This document shows, in pieces, positions 8,359-15,206 of a stretch of DNA of 64,000 bases. The stretch spans positions 124,001-188,000 of the forward strand of contig NZ_FNAJ01000003.1 in the NCBI RefSeq assembly GCF_900101905.1. Direction: 5' to 3'. Position 1 is the first letter of the stretch, and each line of letters opens with the position of its first letter. The translations under genes and the position numbers were made by a program. The notes below the pieces were generated by a model that was not told the origin of the DNA, did not search any database, and saw only the letters and a list, made by a program, of their open reading frames with translations. The stretch comes from Myxococcus virescens (GTDB lineage Bacteria; Myxococcota; Myxococcia; Myxococcales; Myxococcaceae).

Positions 8359-8809
8359 GCGGGGGCTCCTTGAAGAGTTCACGGTTCGTCCCCTGGAGCG
8401 CATTCACGGATGCGCTGGGGGCGGCGTTGGTGAGCGCGGCCACGCTGAGCGAGAGCTCCTGCGACGTATCATCCATCATCCGGCGCGCCTTCAGGCGGTT
8501 CACCGCCCACATCGCGCCGCCCGCGCCGCCCACCAGGTTCAGCAGGCCGATTCCAGCCAGCGCTCCGGACCATCCCAACCACGTGGACAGCCACGCCGCC
8601 AGCGCCGCGCACACGAAGCCATAACCCACGAGGATGAAGGGCACGAAGGCCACGATCATCGCCACGTCCAGGCCCGTGGCCTTGACGTCCTCGGCCAGCT
8701 CCATGCGCGCCAGCTGCAGGTGCTGCGTCACCAGCCGGCTGAAGCCGTCGGCCATGCGCCCGACGAGCGCGGAAATCCCGCGCTCTGCCTGTTCACTTCC
8801 CACGTGCAT
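8348..8809 (-). CDS. Phage_holin_3_6 / holin-X-like membrane protein
   Basis: A 153-residue inner-membrane protein. The N-terminal amphipathic region contains HLQLARMELAEDVKATG, the signature of the putative actinobacterial holin-X / DUF1469 family, followed by two hydrophobic segments (AMIVAFVPFILVGYGFVCAA and AGIGLLNLVGGAGGAMWAV). Despite the family name there is no phage context here; homologues occur in chromosomal envelope-stress clusters alongside DUF3618, DUF883 and YtxH proteins. It is the first gene of the five-gene minus-strand run and overlaps the next by 11 bp. Confidence 0.8.
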   Translation of the reverse strand: MHVGSEQAERGISALVGRMADGFSRLVTQHLQLARMELAEDVKATGLDVAMIVAFVPFILVGYGFVCAALAAWLSTWLGWSGALAGIGLLNLVGGAGGAMWAVNRLKARRMMDDTSQELSLSVAALTNAAPSASVNALQGTNRELFKEPPHGR

Positions 8810-8953
8810 GCGCTCTCCGGCCGACGCATACGGCCTCTCAGGTGCGGGCCAACCTAGGCATGCACCTGTTCCGCGACAACCACGTCACGGAGTTTTTGTC
8901 CGGCGCACGCAAGCGTCGGCCAGTGAACGCGCGCGTCGGCCCATCCGCCCAGT

Positions 8954-9718
8954 CTACCCGATGAGCTGCACAGGAGGAGAGACGGAAGGCTCCACGGCGA
9001 TGGGGGCCTCGAAGCGCAGCACGAGGGGCAGGTGATCAGACGCCACCCGGCTCAACTCCGTCCGGTGAGGATGGATGGACAGCGGGCGCACGCCCGCGTC
9101 CACGAAGATGCGGTCCAGCCGCAGCAGGGGCAGGCGCGTGGGATACGTGCGAGCGGGCGCGCCGAGCTCCAGCGCCGCGTCGTGGATGGCCTGGCGCACC
9201 AGCGAGGGCACCGGGCCGTTCCCCCAGTAGTTGAAATCTCCACACACCACCAACGGGGCCTTTCGCGCGGCATCGCGGAGGATGTCCGAGGACAACAACA
9301 GCGCCTCCTGCCTGCGCCGCTCCCCCAGGCGCAGGCCCAGGTGGAGGGAGAAGACGTGGAGCTGCAACCCTCCCCCGATGTCCAGGTCGCAGCGCAGCGC
9401 GCCGCGAGGCTCGCGGCGGCCCACGCTCAAGTCGTAGTTCTTCGACTTGACGATGGGCAGCCGCGACAGGATGGCGTTGCCGTAGCGCCGGCCGTTGCGC
9501 ACGACATTGGGGCCAAAGGCCATGTGCAGCCCGAGCATGTCCGCCAGGTGTTCGGGCTGGTCCTCCCGAGGCGTCACCGCGCGAAAGTCGCCGACCTCCT
9601 GGAGAGCGACGATGTCCGCGTCCACTTCGCGGAGCACCGCGCCCACGCGGCCCAGGTCGAAGCGGCCGTCCGTTCCGATACCACTATGGATGTTGTACGA
9701 AACGAGCCTCAGCTCCAC
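8954..9718 (-). CDS. Endonuclease/exonuclease/phosphatase (EEP) family protein
   Basis: A 254-residue hydrolase of the DNase I/EEP superfamily, which cleaves phosphodiesters in nucleic acids, phosphoinositides or phospholipids. All core motifs are visible: SYNIHSG (metal Asn), ALQEVG (metal Glu), SLHLGL, CGDFNYWG (Asp/Asn), RLDRIFVD, and VASDHLPLV (catalytic Asp-His). There is no signal peptide, so it is probably cytoplasmic. The start is GTG at 9718. The upstream gene ends only 17 bp away, so the two are probably co-transcribed. The substrate cannot be told from sequence; small family members of this type often lie beside cardiolipin synthase-like genes, which are not seen here. Confidence 0.88.
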   Translation of the reverse strand: MELRLVSYNIHSGIGTDGRFDLGRVGAVLREVDADIVALQEVGDFRAVTPREDQPEHLADMLGLHMAFGPNVVRNGRRYGNAILSRLPIVKSKNYDLSVGRREPRGALRCDLDIGGGLQLHVFSLHLGLRLGERRRQEALLLSSDILRDAARKAPLVVCGDFNYWGNGPVPSLVRQAIHDAALELGAPARTYPTRLPLLRLDRIFVDAGVRPLSIHPHRTELSRVASDHLPLVLRFEAPIAVEPSVSPPVQLIG

Positions 9719-9735
9719 GCGCGTCGCTCACCCAA

Positions 9736-10260
9736 TCAGGACAGAGGAAGGATGCGGCCCGCGGCCATGCGGACGACCGTGACGGGCAGCAGGATGAGCC
9801 GGGACACGGCCTTGACGGCGTCGCCCAGGCCCCCCCGCAGGGCCTGGAGCTGGTGCTCCGCCTCGTCGCGAATCTCCGGCAGCCGCCCGCGCGGCGGCTG
9901 CTCGCGCGTGGGGGGCAGCGCGCCAATCGGCGCCGTTCCTCCCACGACAGGCGCGGAGGCCGTGCGCGCCTTGCCCTTCGACGTGCCACGTGCCGCCTTG
10001 AATTCCGGGCCGTGGGAGAACTTGGCGTCGGGCTCGGGCCGCGCCAGCTCCTCCAACTGCGCCTCCATCTGATGCGCGATGTAGAGTTCTTCCGTCTCCG
10101 CGAAGCGCTTGCCGTAGTGAACGCCCTCGTGGCTCTCCATGGCCTCGGGATGCGCCTTGGAGTGGGCCAGCCGCGCCTTGTCCTGCCGACGCAGGCTTCG
10201 CTTCGGCGCCGGCAGCGTCTTCGGAACCTGGTAGTGGTCAAAGCTATAGGGACGAGGCAT
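9736..10260 (-). CDS. Hypothetical protein with C-terminal hydrophobic segment
   Basis: A 174-residue protein I do not recognise. The N-terminal 100 residues are highly charged and rich in His, Lys, Arg and Glu (for example KRSLRRQDKARLAHSKAH). The middle is Pro/Gly-rich, and the C-terminus is an amphipathic to hydrophobic helix (VSRLILLPVTVVRMAAG) that could touch the membrane. I chose ATG at 10260 because GGGAG lies 8 bases upstream; a TTG at 10275 precedes that site. It is followed after 17 bp by the EEP hydrolase gene. Confidence 0.6.
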   Translation of the reverse strand: MPRPYSFDHYQVPKTLPAPKRSLRRQDKARLAHSKAHPEAMESHEGVHYGKRFAETEELYIAHQMEAQLEELARPEPDAKFSHGPEFKAARGTSKGKARTASAPVVGGTAPIGALPPTREQPPRGRLPEIRDEAEHQLQALRGGLGDAVKAVSRLILLPVTVVRMAAGRILPLS

Positions 10261-10560
10261 CCGCGAATCTCCCAATCAACGAGTCCGTTCAGAAGCTAGG
10301 AAGCCCCCAGTCCCCCGGGTACGCCTTGACGGAATGCGCCCTGGTGGCCCGCCTGCCCTGCGGCCAGGCAGGCGGCAGGCGGACGAGATGCGTCGTCCAA
10401 GTACCGACAACCTCTAACGTCGGCTCCGCGCAGAGGAGGCGTGCGGCCATCATCCCACCCAGGCGACGGGCCGAGCGCTTTCGAGGGACGGAGCAGGCGT
10501 CCGGCGGCGCGACACCACACTCCGGGAAGAGTTGCGCGCGACGTGGTGTAAAAACGGCCC
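10261..10560. other. 300-bp intergenic region with GC-rich inverted repeat
   Basis: This gap separates two divergent genes and must hold both promoters. The one clear structure is a perfect 9-bp inverted repeat (ccgcctgcc at 10349-10357, ggcaggcgg at 10367-10375, 9-base loop) without a T-run. I see no convincing coding sequence or RNA gene. Confidence 0.5.
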
Positions 10561-11550
10561 ATGCCTTCGCACGCACCCGGCCGGAAGTATTCCAAGTCCC
10601 CTTTCCTGCTCCTCGCCCTGCTCGCACTTGGAGCGAAGGCCGGTGCGGCCGAAACCGCCTCGGTCCCCGTGCGCACGTCCAGCGAGGACGCTTCCCTGAA
10701 GGCCCCTCCGCAGCTGACGCTCCAGCCCGGCACAGCCAAGCCGGGAGACCCGGTGCTGGTGACGGTGAGCGGCATGACGGCGCCTCCCACCGGCACGCTC
10801 GCTGGACGCGCGCTGCGCTTCTTCCCCTGGGGTGAAGGCTATCTGGCCGTCGCCGGCCTGCCGGTGGAGATGGCGCCCGGCGCGGCGAAGGTGACGGCCA
10901 TGGGCCCCGTCACGCCGGGAGCGCCGCAAGTGGAGCTGACGGGCACGCTGGACGTCGTGGAGTCCGGCTACCCGTCTCGGGAGCTGCGCGTGGCCGGCAA
11001 GTACGTGAAGCCGCCCGCGTCGGTGCGCAAGCGCATGGCCGCGGACCGCCGCGCCTTCGCTGAAGCCTTCGCCCAGGACTTCAGCGCGCCGCACTTCGCG
11101 CAGAACTTCGCGTGGCCGAGGGCGGACCGCATCACCGCGCCCTTCGGCGACCGCCGCACCTTCAACGGAAAGCTGTCCAGTCAGCACTTCGGCGTGGACA
11201 TCGACGGGGACCCGGGCACGCCCGTGCAGGCCGCCAACGACGGCACGGTGGTGATGGCGCGCGACAACTACGCGGCGGGCAACACCGTGCTGGTGCACCA
11301 CGGCGCGGGGCTCTACACGGCGTACTTCCACCTGTCCCGCATCGACGTGAAGCCGGGCACCCAGGTGAAGCAAGGCCAGCTGTTGGGCAAGGTGGGCAGC
11401 ACCGGCCGCGTCACCGGCCCGCACCTGCACTGGGGCGTGAAGGTGGACGGGCTGTGGGTGGACGGAGAGCGCCTGCTGAAGCTGGACTTCTTCCCGCACC
11501 TGCCGCCCAGCGTCGCCCGGGGCGGCAACGCCGAGCTGGGCACGCCGTAA
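10561..11550 (+). CDS. M23 family (LytM-type) zinc metallopeptidase
   Basis: A 329-residue exported peptidoglycan hydrolase or hydrolase regulator. A signal sequence (FLLLALLALGAKAGAA, about 15-30) is followed by a beta-rich region and the M23 domain at about 195-305. Zinc ligands H209, D213 (HFGVDIDG) and H290 are present, with H257 and H288 (GPHLHWG) as the other catalytic histidines, so it is predicted to be active, unlike EnvC/NlpD-type degenerate LytM proteins. There is no LysM or SH3 domain; the N-terminal half may be the wall-binding part. It is convergent with the enoyl-CoA hydratase gene, stops 6 bp apart. Confidence 0.9.
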   Translation: MPSHAPGRKYSKSPFLLLALLALGAKAGAAETASVPVRTSSEDASLKAPPQLTLQPGTAKPGDPVLVTVSGMTAPPTGTLAGRALRFFPWGEGYLAVAGLPVEMAPGAAKVTAMGPVTPGAPQVELTGTLDVVESGYPSRELRVAGKYVKPPASVRKRMAADRRAFAEAFAQDFSAPHFAQNFAWPRADRITAPFGDRRTFNGKLSSQHFGVDIDGDPGTPVQAANDGTVVMARDNYAAGNTVLVHHGAGLYTAYFHLSRIDVKPGTQVKQGQLLGKVGSTGRVTGPHLHWGVKVDGLWVDGERLLKLDFFPHLPPSVARGGNAELGTP

Positions 11551-11556
11551 CCGGCG

Positions 11557-12339
11557 TCAGCGATCGTTCCACTTCGGGGGACGCTTCTCCAGGAACGCGG
11601 AGATGCCTTCCCCCGCGTCGTCCGCCAGCACGTTCAGCGACAGCTGCGAGGCCAGGTACTCCAGCGCGGCGGGCAGCGGCAGGTCCTCGGCGGTGAAGAA
11701 GGCACGGCGCCCCAACGCCAGCACCGCCTGGCTCTTCCCCGCCAGCTTTCCGGCGAGCGCGCCCACCGCGGCGTCCAGCTCCGCGGCCGGCACCACGCGG
11801 TTGAGCAGCCCCAACGTCAGCGCCTCGCGCGCGGGCAGCCGGTCTCCGGTGAGCACCAGCTCCAGCGCGCGCTTGCGGCCCAGGTGACGCTGGAGCAGCG
11901 CCATCATCATCATCGGGAAGAGGCCCACGTCGATTTCGGGCGTGCCCAGGTCCGCGCCCTCCACGGCGACGGCCAGGTCACACGCGAGCACCAGCCCCAG
12001 GCCACCCGCCAGCGCGTGTCCGTTGACGCGCGCCACGGTGGGCTTGCGCAGCTCCTGGAAGCGCGTCAGCAGTCGCCCATAGGAACGGCGGCCCTCGTGC
12101 GTGGACAGGAAGCCCTCGTCACCGGCCAGGGTTCCCAGGTCCCCGCCCGCGCAGAAGACCTTCTCACCGGCGCCCGTCAGCACCACCACGCGCACCGAGG
12201 TGTCGGATTCGGCCCGCTCCAGCGCGGCCATCAGCTCGCGCACCACCCCCGGGGACAAGGCGTTGCGGGCCTTGGGCCGGTCAATGGTCAGGAGCGCTTG
12301 GGCGCCTTGGACTTCGTAGCGGACTTCTCCGGCTTCCAT
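11557..12339 (-). CDS. Enoyl-CoA hydratase/isomerase family protein
   Basis: A 260-residue crotonase-fold enzyme, likely acting on acyl-CoA esters in beta-oxidation or a related catabolic route. It has the N-terminal DRPKARNALS motif, the first oxyanion-hole segment VFCAGGDL, and the second HALAGGLGLVLACDLAVA. In place of the usual hydratase Glu pair I see PEIDVGLFP, so whether it is a hydratase, isomerase or other crotonase is open. The start ATG lies 52 bp inside the upstream TetR gene in another frame and has GGAGG 7 bases before it, which makes the overlap credible. It is probably controlled by that TetR protein. Confidence 0.88.
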   Translation of the reverse strand: MEAGEVRYEVQGAQALLTIDRPKARNALSPGVVRELMAALERAESDTSVRVVVLTGAGEKVFCAGGDLGTLAGDEGFLSTHEGRRSYGRLLTRFQELRKPTVARVNGHALAGGLGLVLACDLAVAVEGADLGTPEIDVGLFPMMMMALLQRHLGRKRALELVLTGDRLPAREALTLGLLNRVVPAAELDAAVGALAGKLAGKSQAVLALGRRAFFTAEDLPLPAALEYLASQLSLNVLADDAGEGISAFLEKRPPKWNDR

Positions 12340-12989
12340 TCGGACACCTCCGCTGCCTGGGCACCCGTGAGGACGCCGTAAAGGAAGGAGTCGGCAATCT
12401 GCGACTTCGCCCGCTCCAGCGCGTCGGGGTCGCGCGCGTCGGCCAGCCCCACGACGAAGGCAGTGAGCGCCATTTCGATGTTGCCGAAGAGGAGCGCGGA
12501 GGCCAGGTGCGGGTCCAGCCCCGGCCGCAGCTCGCCCCGCTCCTCCGCGGCGTTGAAGAGCGCCGAGCTGAGCCGGATGGCATCCACGAACGCCGTCTGC
12601 CGGTTGATGCGCGAGCCCGCCGGGCTGCGCGCAATCTCCAGGATGAGCACCTTCACCGCGCGCGGGTCCACCCGGTAGGCCTCGAAGGCCACCTCGACGA
12701 TGCCGCGGACCTTCTCCGCCAGCGGGCCTTCGCCCTCCACCACCGCGCGCACGCGCGTGACGAAGCCGCTCCAGCCGGTGTCGAACACCGTCTCGAGCAG
12801 CTCATCCTTGTTCTTGAAGTAGTGGTAGACGAGCCCGTACGCGACGCCGGCCTCCTTCGCCACGTCCGCGATGCGGCAGCCGTGGTAGCCCTTGCGCGCG
12901 AACACGTCGATGGCCGCGCGGAGGATGGTGCGGCGGCGCTCGCTTTCGCGCGTGCCACTCTCCGCCGCCGGCTTGCTCTGCTGACCCAC
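12288..12989 (-). CDS. TetR/AcrR family transcriptional regulator
   Basis: A 233-residue one-component repressor. The N-terminal helix-turn-helix spans about 20-66 (ILRAAIDVFARKGYHGCRIA then VAYGLVYHYFKNKDELL), typical of TetR proteins. The C-terminal domain resembles the FadR-like TetR_C group that senses acyl-CoA or fatty acids; this fits the downstream enoyl-CoA hydratase, whose start it overlaps by 52 bp. The C-terminus is Lys/Ser-rich. It probably autoregulates the pair by binding near its own promoter (about 12990-13040); that is an inference. Confidence 0.9.
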   Translation of the reverse strand: MGQQSKPAAESGTRESERRRTILRAAIDVFARKGYHGCRIADVAKEAGVAYGLVYHYFKNKDELLETVFDTGWSGFVTRVRAVVEGEGPLAEKVRGIVEVAFEAYRVDPRAVKVLILEIARSPAGSRINRQTAFVDAIRLSSALFNAAEERGELRPGLDPHLASALLFGNIEMALTAFVVGLADARDPDALERAKSQIADSFLYGVLTGAQAAEVSEWKPEKSATKSKAPKRS

Positions 12990-13043
12990 GGTTGTCCTCC
13001 ACCGGCGGGTGATTCGCCAGTCAACCAGCGGAGAACCTACGGA

Positions 13044-13081
13044 GGGCGGGCCCTGGGGTCAATGCCTTCGTGGGCCCGCCC
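13044..13081 (-). terminator. GC-rich hairpin downstream of calcium-repeat lipoprotein gene
   Basis: A perfect 10-bp inverted repeat (gggcgggccc at 13044-13053 and gggcccgccc at 13072-13081) lies 17 bp beyond the stop of the minus-strand lipoprotein gene and 55 bp before the TetR start. No strong T-run follows, so its role as a terminator is probable but not certain; it could also be a regulator site. Confidence 0.45.
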
Positions 13082-13097
13082 GGCGAAACGACGGAGA

Positions 13098-14636
13098 CTA
13101 CTCCACGGTGCCCCGGACGATGGGTCCCTGGACGATGGCCTCGTGGCCCTCGAGCTGTGCCGCCGTGTACTTGCAGATGGGCGTCACCCTCCAATCAACC
13201 GGGGGGTTGAAGGGCGGCGGCGGCGGGCCCTCGGCGGGCGGCTCGTGCGCATCGCTGACCAGGTACGTCTCGAAGTTGAAGGACGGATAGGTCAGCGCGA
13301 TGCCCGTGTTGGCCGGGGACACCGTGACGGGGCCGGACGCGCCGCCACTGCAACCGTCATTGCCGCTGTTCTGGGCCATGCGGTTGTACCAGGGGTCGGA
13401 GACGATGAACGAAATCGAGATGCCACCGAAGTGGCTGATGAGCGGCGGCGGCGCGTTGGGCAGCGGGTCGAGCTGCCGCTGCGTCTGGTCCTTGTCCAGC
13501 GCGTGGGGCATGCCCGTCCAGAGGATGCGCTCCTGCACCCAGATGAGCGTGCTGGCGTCGTGCTGGCCATTCTTGCCCGTCCAGCGACCGTCGCCGTTGG
13601 TGTCCACGTAGCGCTCGCCCGGGTCCCACGTGCCGTTGTCGTTGTTGTCGACGAAGGGCTCGGTCAGGTCCTCGAACGGCTCGCCCGTGTCCCAGACGCC
13701 GTTGTTGTTGAGGTCGTCGAAGGCCTCCTCACCGCTGGTGATGGCGATCAGCGAGACCAGGTTGTCACGCGGGTTGAGGACGATGCCGGGGCGGATGGGG
13801 TCCGGACGGCGCGGCTCCGGACGGTCCTGCTGGGGCTGCGCGGCGTTGCCGTAGGCGGCAATGGGGTTCTCGTCCCAGAGGAAGGGGTGCATCCACAGCG
13901 GCGCCAGGTACTCGCCCGTGTGGGTCGCGTCCTTCTGCGGGTTCCAGGTGAAGATGCCCGGCTCCACGTCCTGCGGCAGCGGCAGGGACGTCTTGTAGAG
14001 GACCTCCGCGTTGCCCACCACGTCGGTGACGGACACGGCGCTGGGACCGATGGTGCCCGCCTCCGTGAGGAAGGACACCTGGGCGCCCACCACGCCGTCA
14101 CCGTTGCGATCGCCCACGTGGGCGATGCACCGGACCTTCACGCCCGCGATGAGGGCGCGCGTCTCGTCCCAGGCGCCAACGGCGTGGTGCAGACCGGAGC
14201 CGTCACCCGAGAACGAGCCACACTGGAAGGTGAACTGACGCGAGTTCGAGTTGGTACCCGCGAAGCTGACCACCGGCGACACCGCCCGCTTCATCTCGGC
14301 ACCTGTGCCGGCGGTGGCGATGACCACGGCGGAGGCCACCCGGCCACCGCGCGCCGTCATCTGCACGGACACGATGCCGTCACCCGTGTTGGTGACACCC
14401 TCGGTGGGCGACAGCTCGACGCCCGGAACGGGGGACTCCAGCGTGAAGGACACCGGCGTACCCGCCTGCGGCTGGCCTCGGGAGTCCACCGCGCGGAAGC
14501 GCAGCGTGGTGATTTCTCCCAGTCGCGGCTGAGCCGGTGACTGGTCCACGAATTCAAGTGTGGCGGGGGCCGACGGCGAGCATGCGACAAACAGCAGGCT
14601 CGCGAAGGCCACCCACGGGGCCAGACCCGGACGCAT
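13098..14636 (-). CDS. Lipoprotein with Ig-like and acidic calcium-type repeats
   Basis: A 512-residue exported protein. The signal peptide (MRPGLAPWVAFASLLFVACS) ends in a lipidation cysteine. An Ig-like (Big-type) domain follows, with QPRLGEITTLRFRAVDSRGQ and PVSFTLES. The central region has repeated D-x-N-x-N-G-x-W-D-x-GEPFxD loops at about 305-360 (DLNNNGVWDTGEPFED, DNNDNGTWDPGERYVD, DTNGDGRWTG), resembling EF-hand or thrombospondin type 3 calcium loops. It is likely a surface protein stabilised by calcium. ATG at 14636 has AAGGAG 9 bases upstream. Precise function is unknown; adhesion or matrix roles are only guesses. Confidence 0.8.
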   Translation of the reverse strand: MRPGLAPWVAFASLLFVACSPSAPATLEFVDQSPAQPRLGEITTLRFRAVDSRGQPQAGTPVSFTLESPVPGVELSPTEGVTNTGDGIVSVQMTARGGRVASAVVIATAGTGAEMKRAVSPVVSFAGTNSNSRQFTFQCGSFSGDGSGLHHAVGAWDETRALIAGVKVRCIAHVGDRNGDGVVGAQVSFLTEAGTIGPSAVSVTDVVGNAEVLYKTSLPLPQDVEPGIFTWNPQKDATHTGEYLAPLWMHPFLWDENPIAAYGNAAQPQQDRPEPRRPDPIRPGIVLNPRDNLVSLIAITSGEEAFDDLNNNGVWDTGEPFEDLTEPFVDNNDNGTWDPGERYVDTNGDGRWTGKNGQHDASTLIWVQERILWTGMPHALDKDQTQRQLDPLPNAPPPLISHFGGISISFIVSDPWYNRMAQNSGNDGCSGGASGPVTVSPANTGIALTYPSFNFETYLVSDAHEPPAEGPPPPPFNPPVDWRVTPICKYTAAQLEGHEAIVQGPIVRGTVE

Positions 14637-14796
14637 CAGTGGAAACTCCTTGAAGGCGATGAAGGAAGCGGGCTGTACGCGAGCAGCGCACAGCGCATCT
14701 TCCGCATCTTCCCGGGCCACCTACCGTCCAGTCAAGGACAGGACAGGTGGACCGGCGCCCTCTTGCGTCCAGGGCCTGGAATCCCAGGGGGCGACG

Positions 14797-15147
14797 TCAG
14801 GCGGCGGTGCCGCTGAACATCACCCGGGCCACGCCCAGCAGACGGTCCACGTCCCGGGCGGTGAGGCCACGGGCGCGGGCGAAGTCAGACAGGGGCCGCA
14901 GGAGGTCCTCCGTCTGAGCAAGGGTCTGCTCCGTTCCCGTGAAGAGCTCGCCCAGGCTCACGCCCAGGGCGTTGGCCAGGGCCGCCAGCGTCTCCACATG
15001 GGGGACACGCTCGCCACGCTCGATCATGGAAAGGAACGACACGCTGATCTGCGCCCGCTCAGCGAGCTCTTCCTGCGTCCAGCGCTCCGGCCGCTGTGTC
15101 CGAAGCTCGCGGATGCGCTGCCCAATTCGTTTTCCGAGGTCCGACAC
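14797..15147 (-). CDS. XRE-family helix-turn-helix regulator
   Basis: A 116-residue DNA-binding protein. The Cro/C1-type HTH covers about 5-62 (RIGQRIRELR, WTQEELAERAQISVSFLSMI, ERGERVPHVETLAALANALG) and is followed by a roughly 45-residue helical tail (FARARGLTARDVDRLLGVAR) that may dimerise. The start is GTG at 15147, supported by GGAG 9 bases upstream; no ATG fits. It is a single gene between lptD and the calcium-repeat lipoprotein gene. Targets are unknown. Confidence 0.84.
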   Translation of the reverse strand: MSDLGKRIGQRIRELRTQRPERWTQEELAERAQISVSFLSMIERGERVPHVETLAALANALGVSLGELFTGTEQTLAQTEDLLRPLSDFARARGLTARDVDRLLGVARVMFSGTAA

Positions 15148-15206
15148 GAAGTACTTCTCCTGGCTGTTTCGGGGTTGGAGGAACCACCACCTACCGCTGG
15201 TGATTC

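Noticed and set aside
8348..8809. Holin-X-like gene as a prophage remnant
   Set aside because: No lysin, capsid, integrase or other phage gene is nearby, and these proteins are common in chromosomal envelope gene clusters.
10349..10375. Inverted repeat as a CRISPR repeat or attachment site
   Set aside because: Only one copy is present, there is no spacer array, integrase or tRNA nearby.
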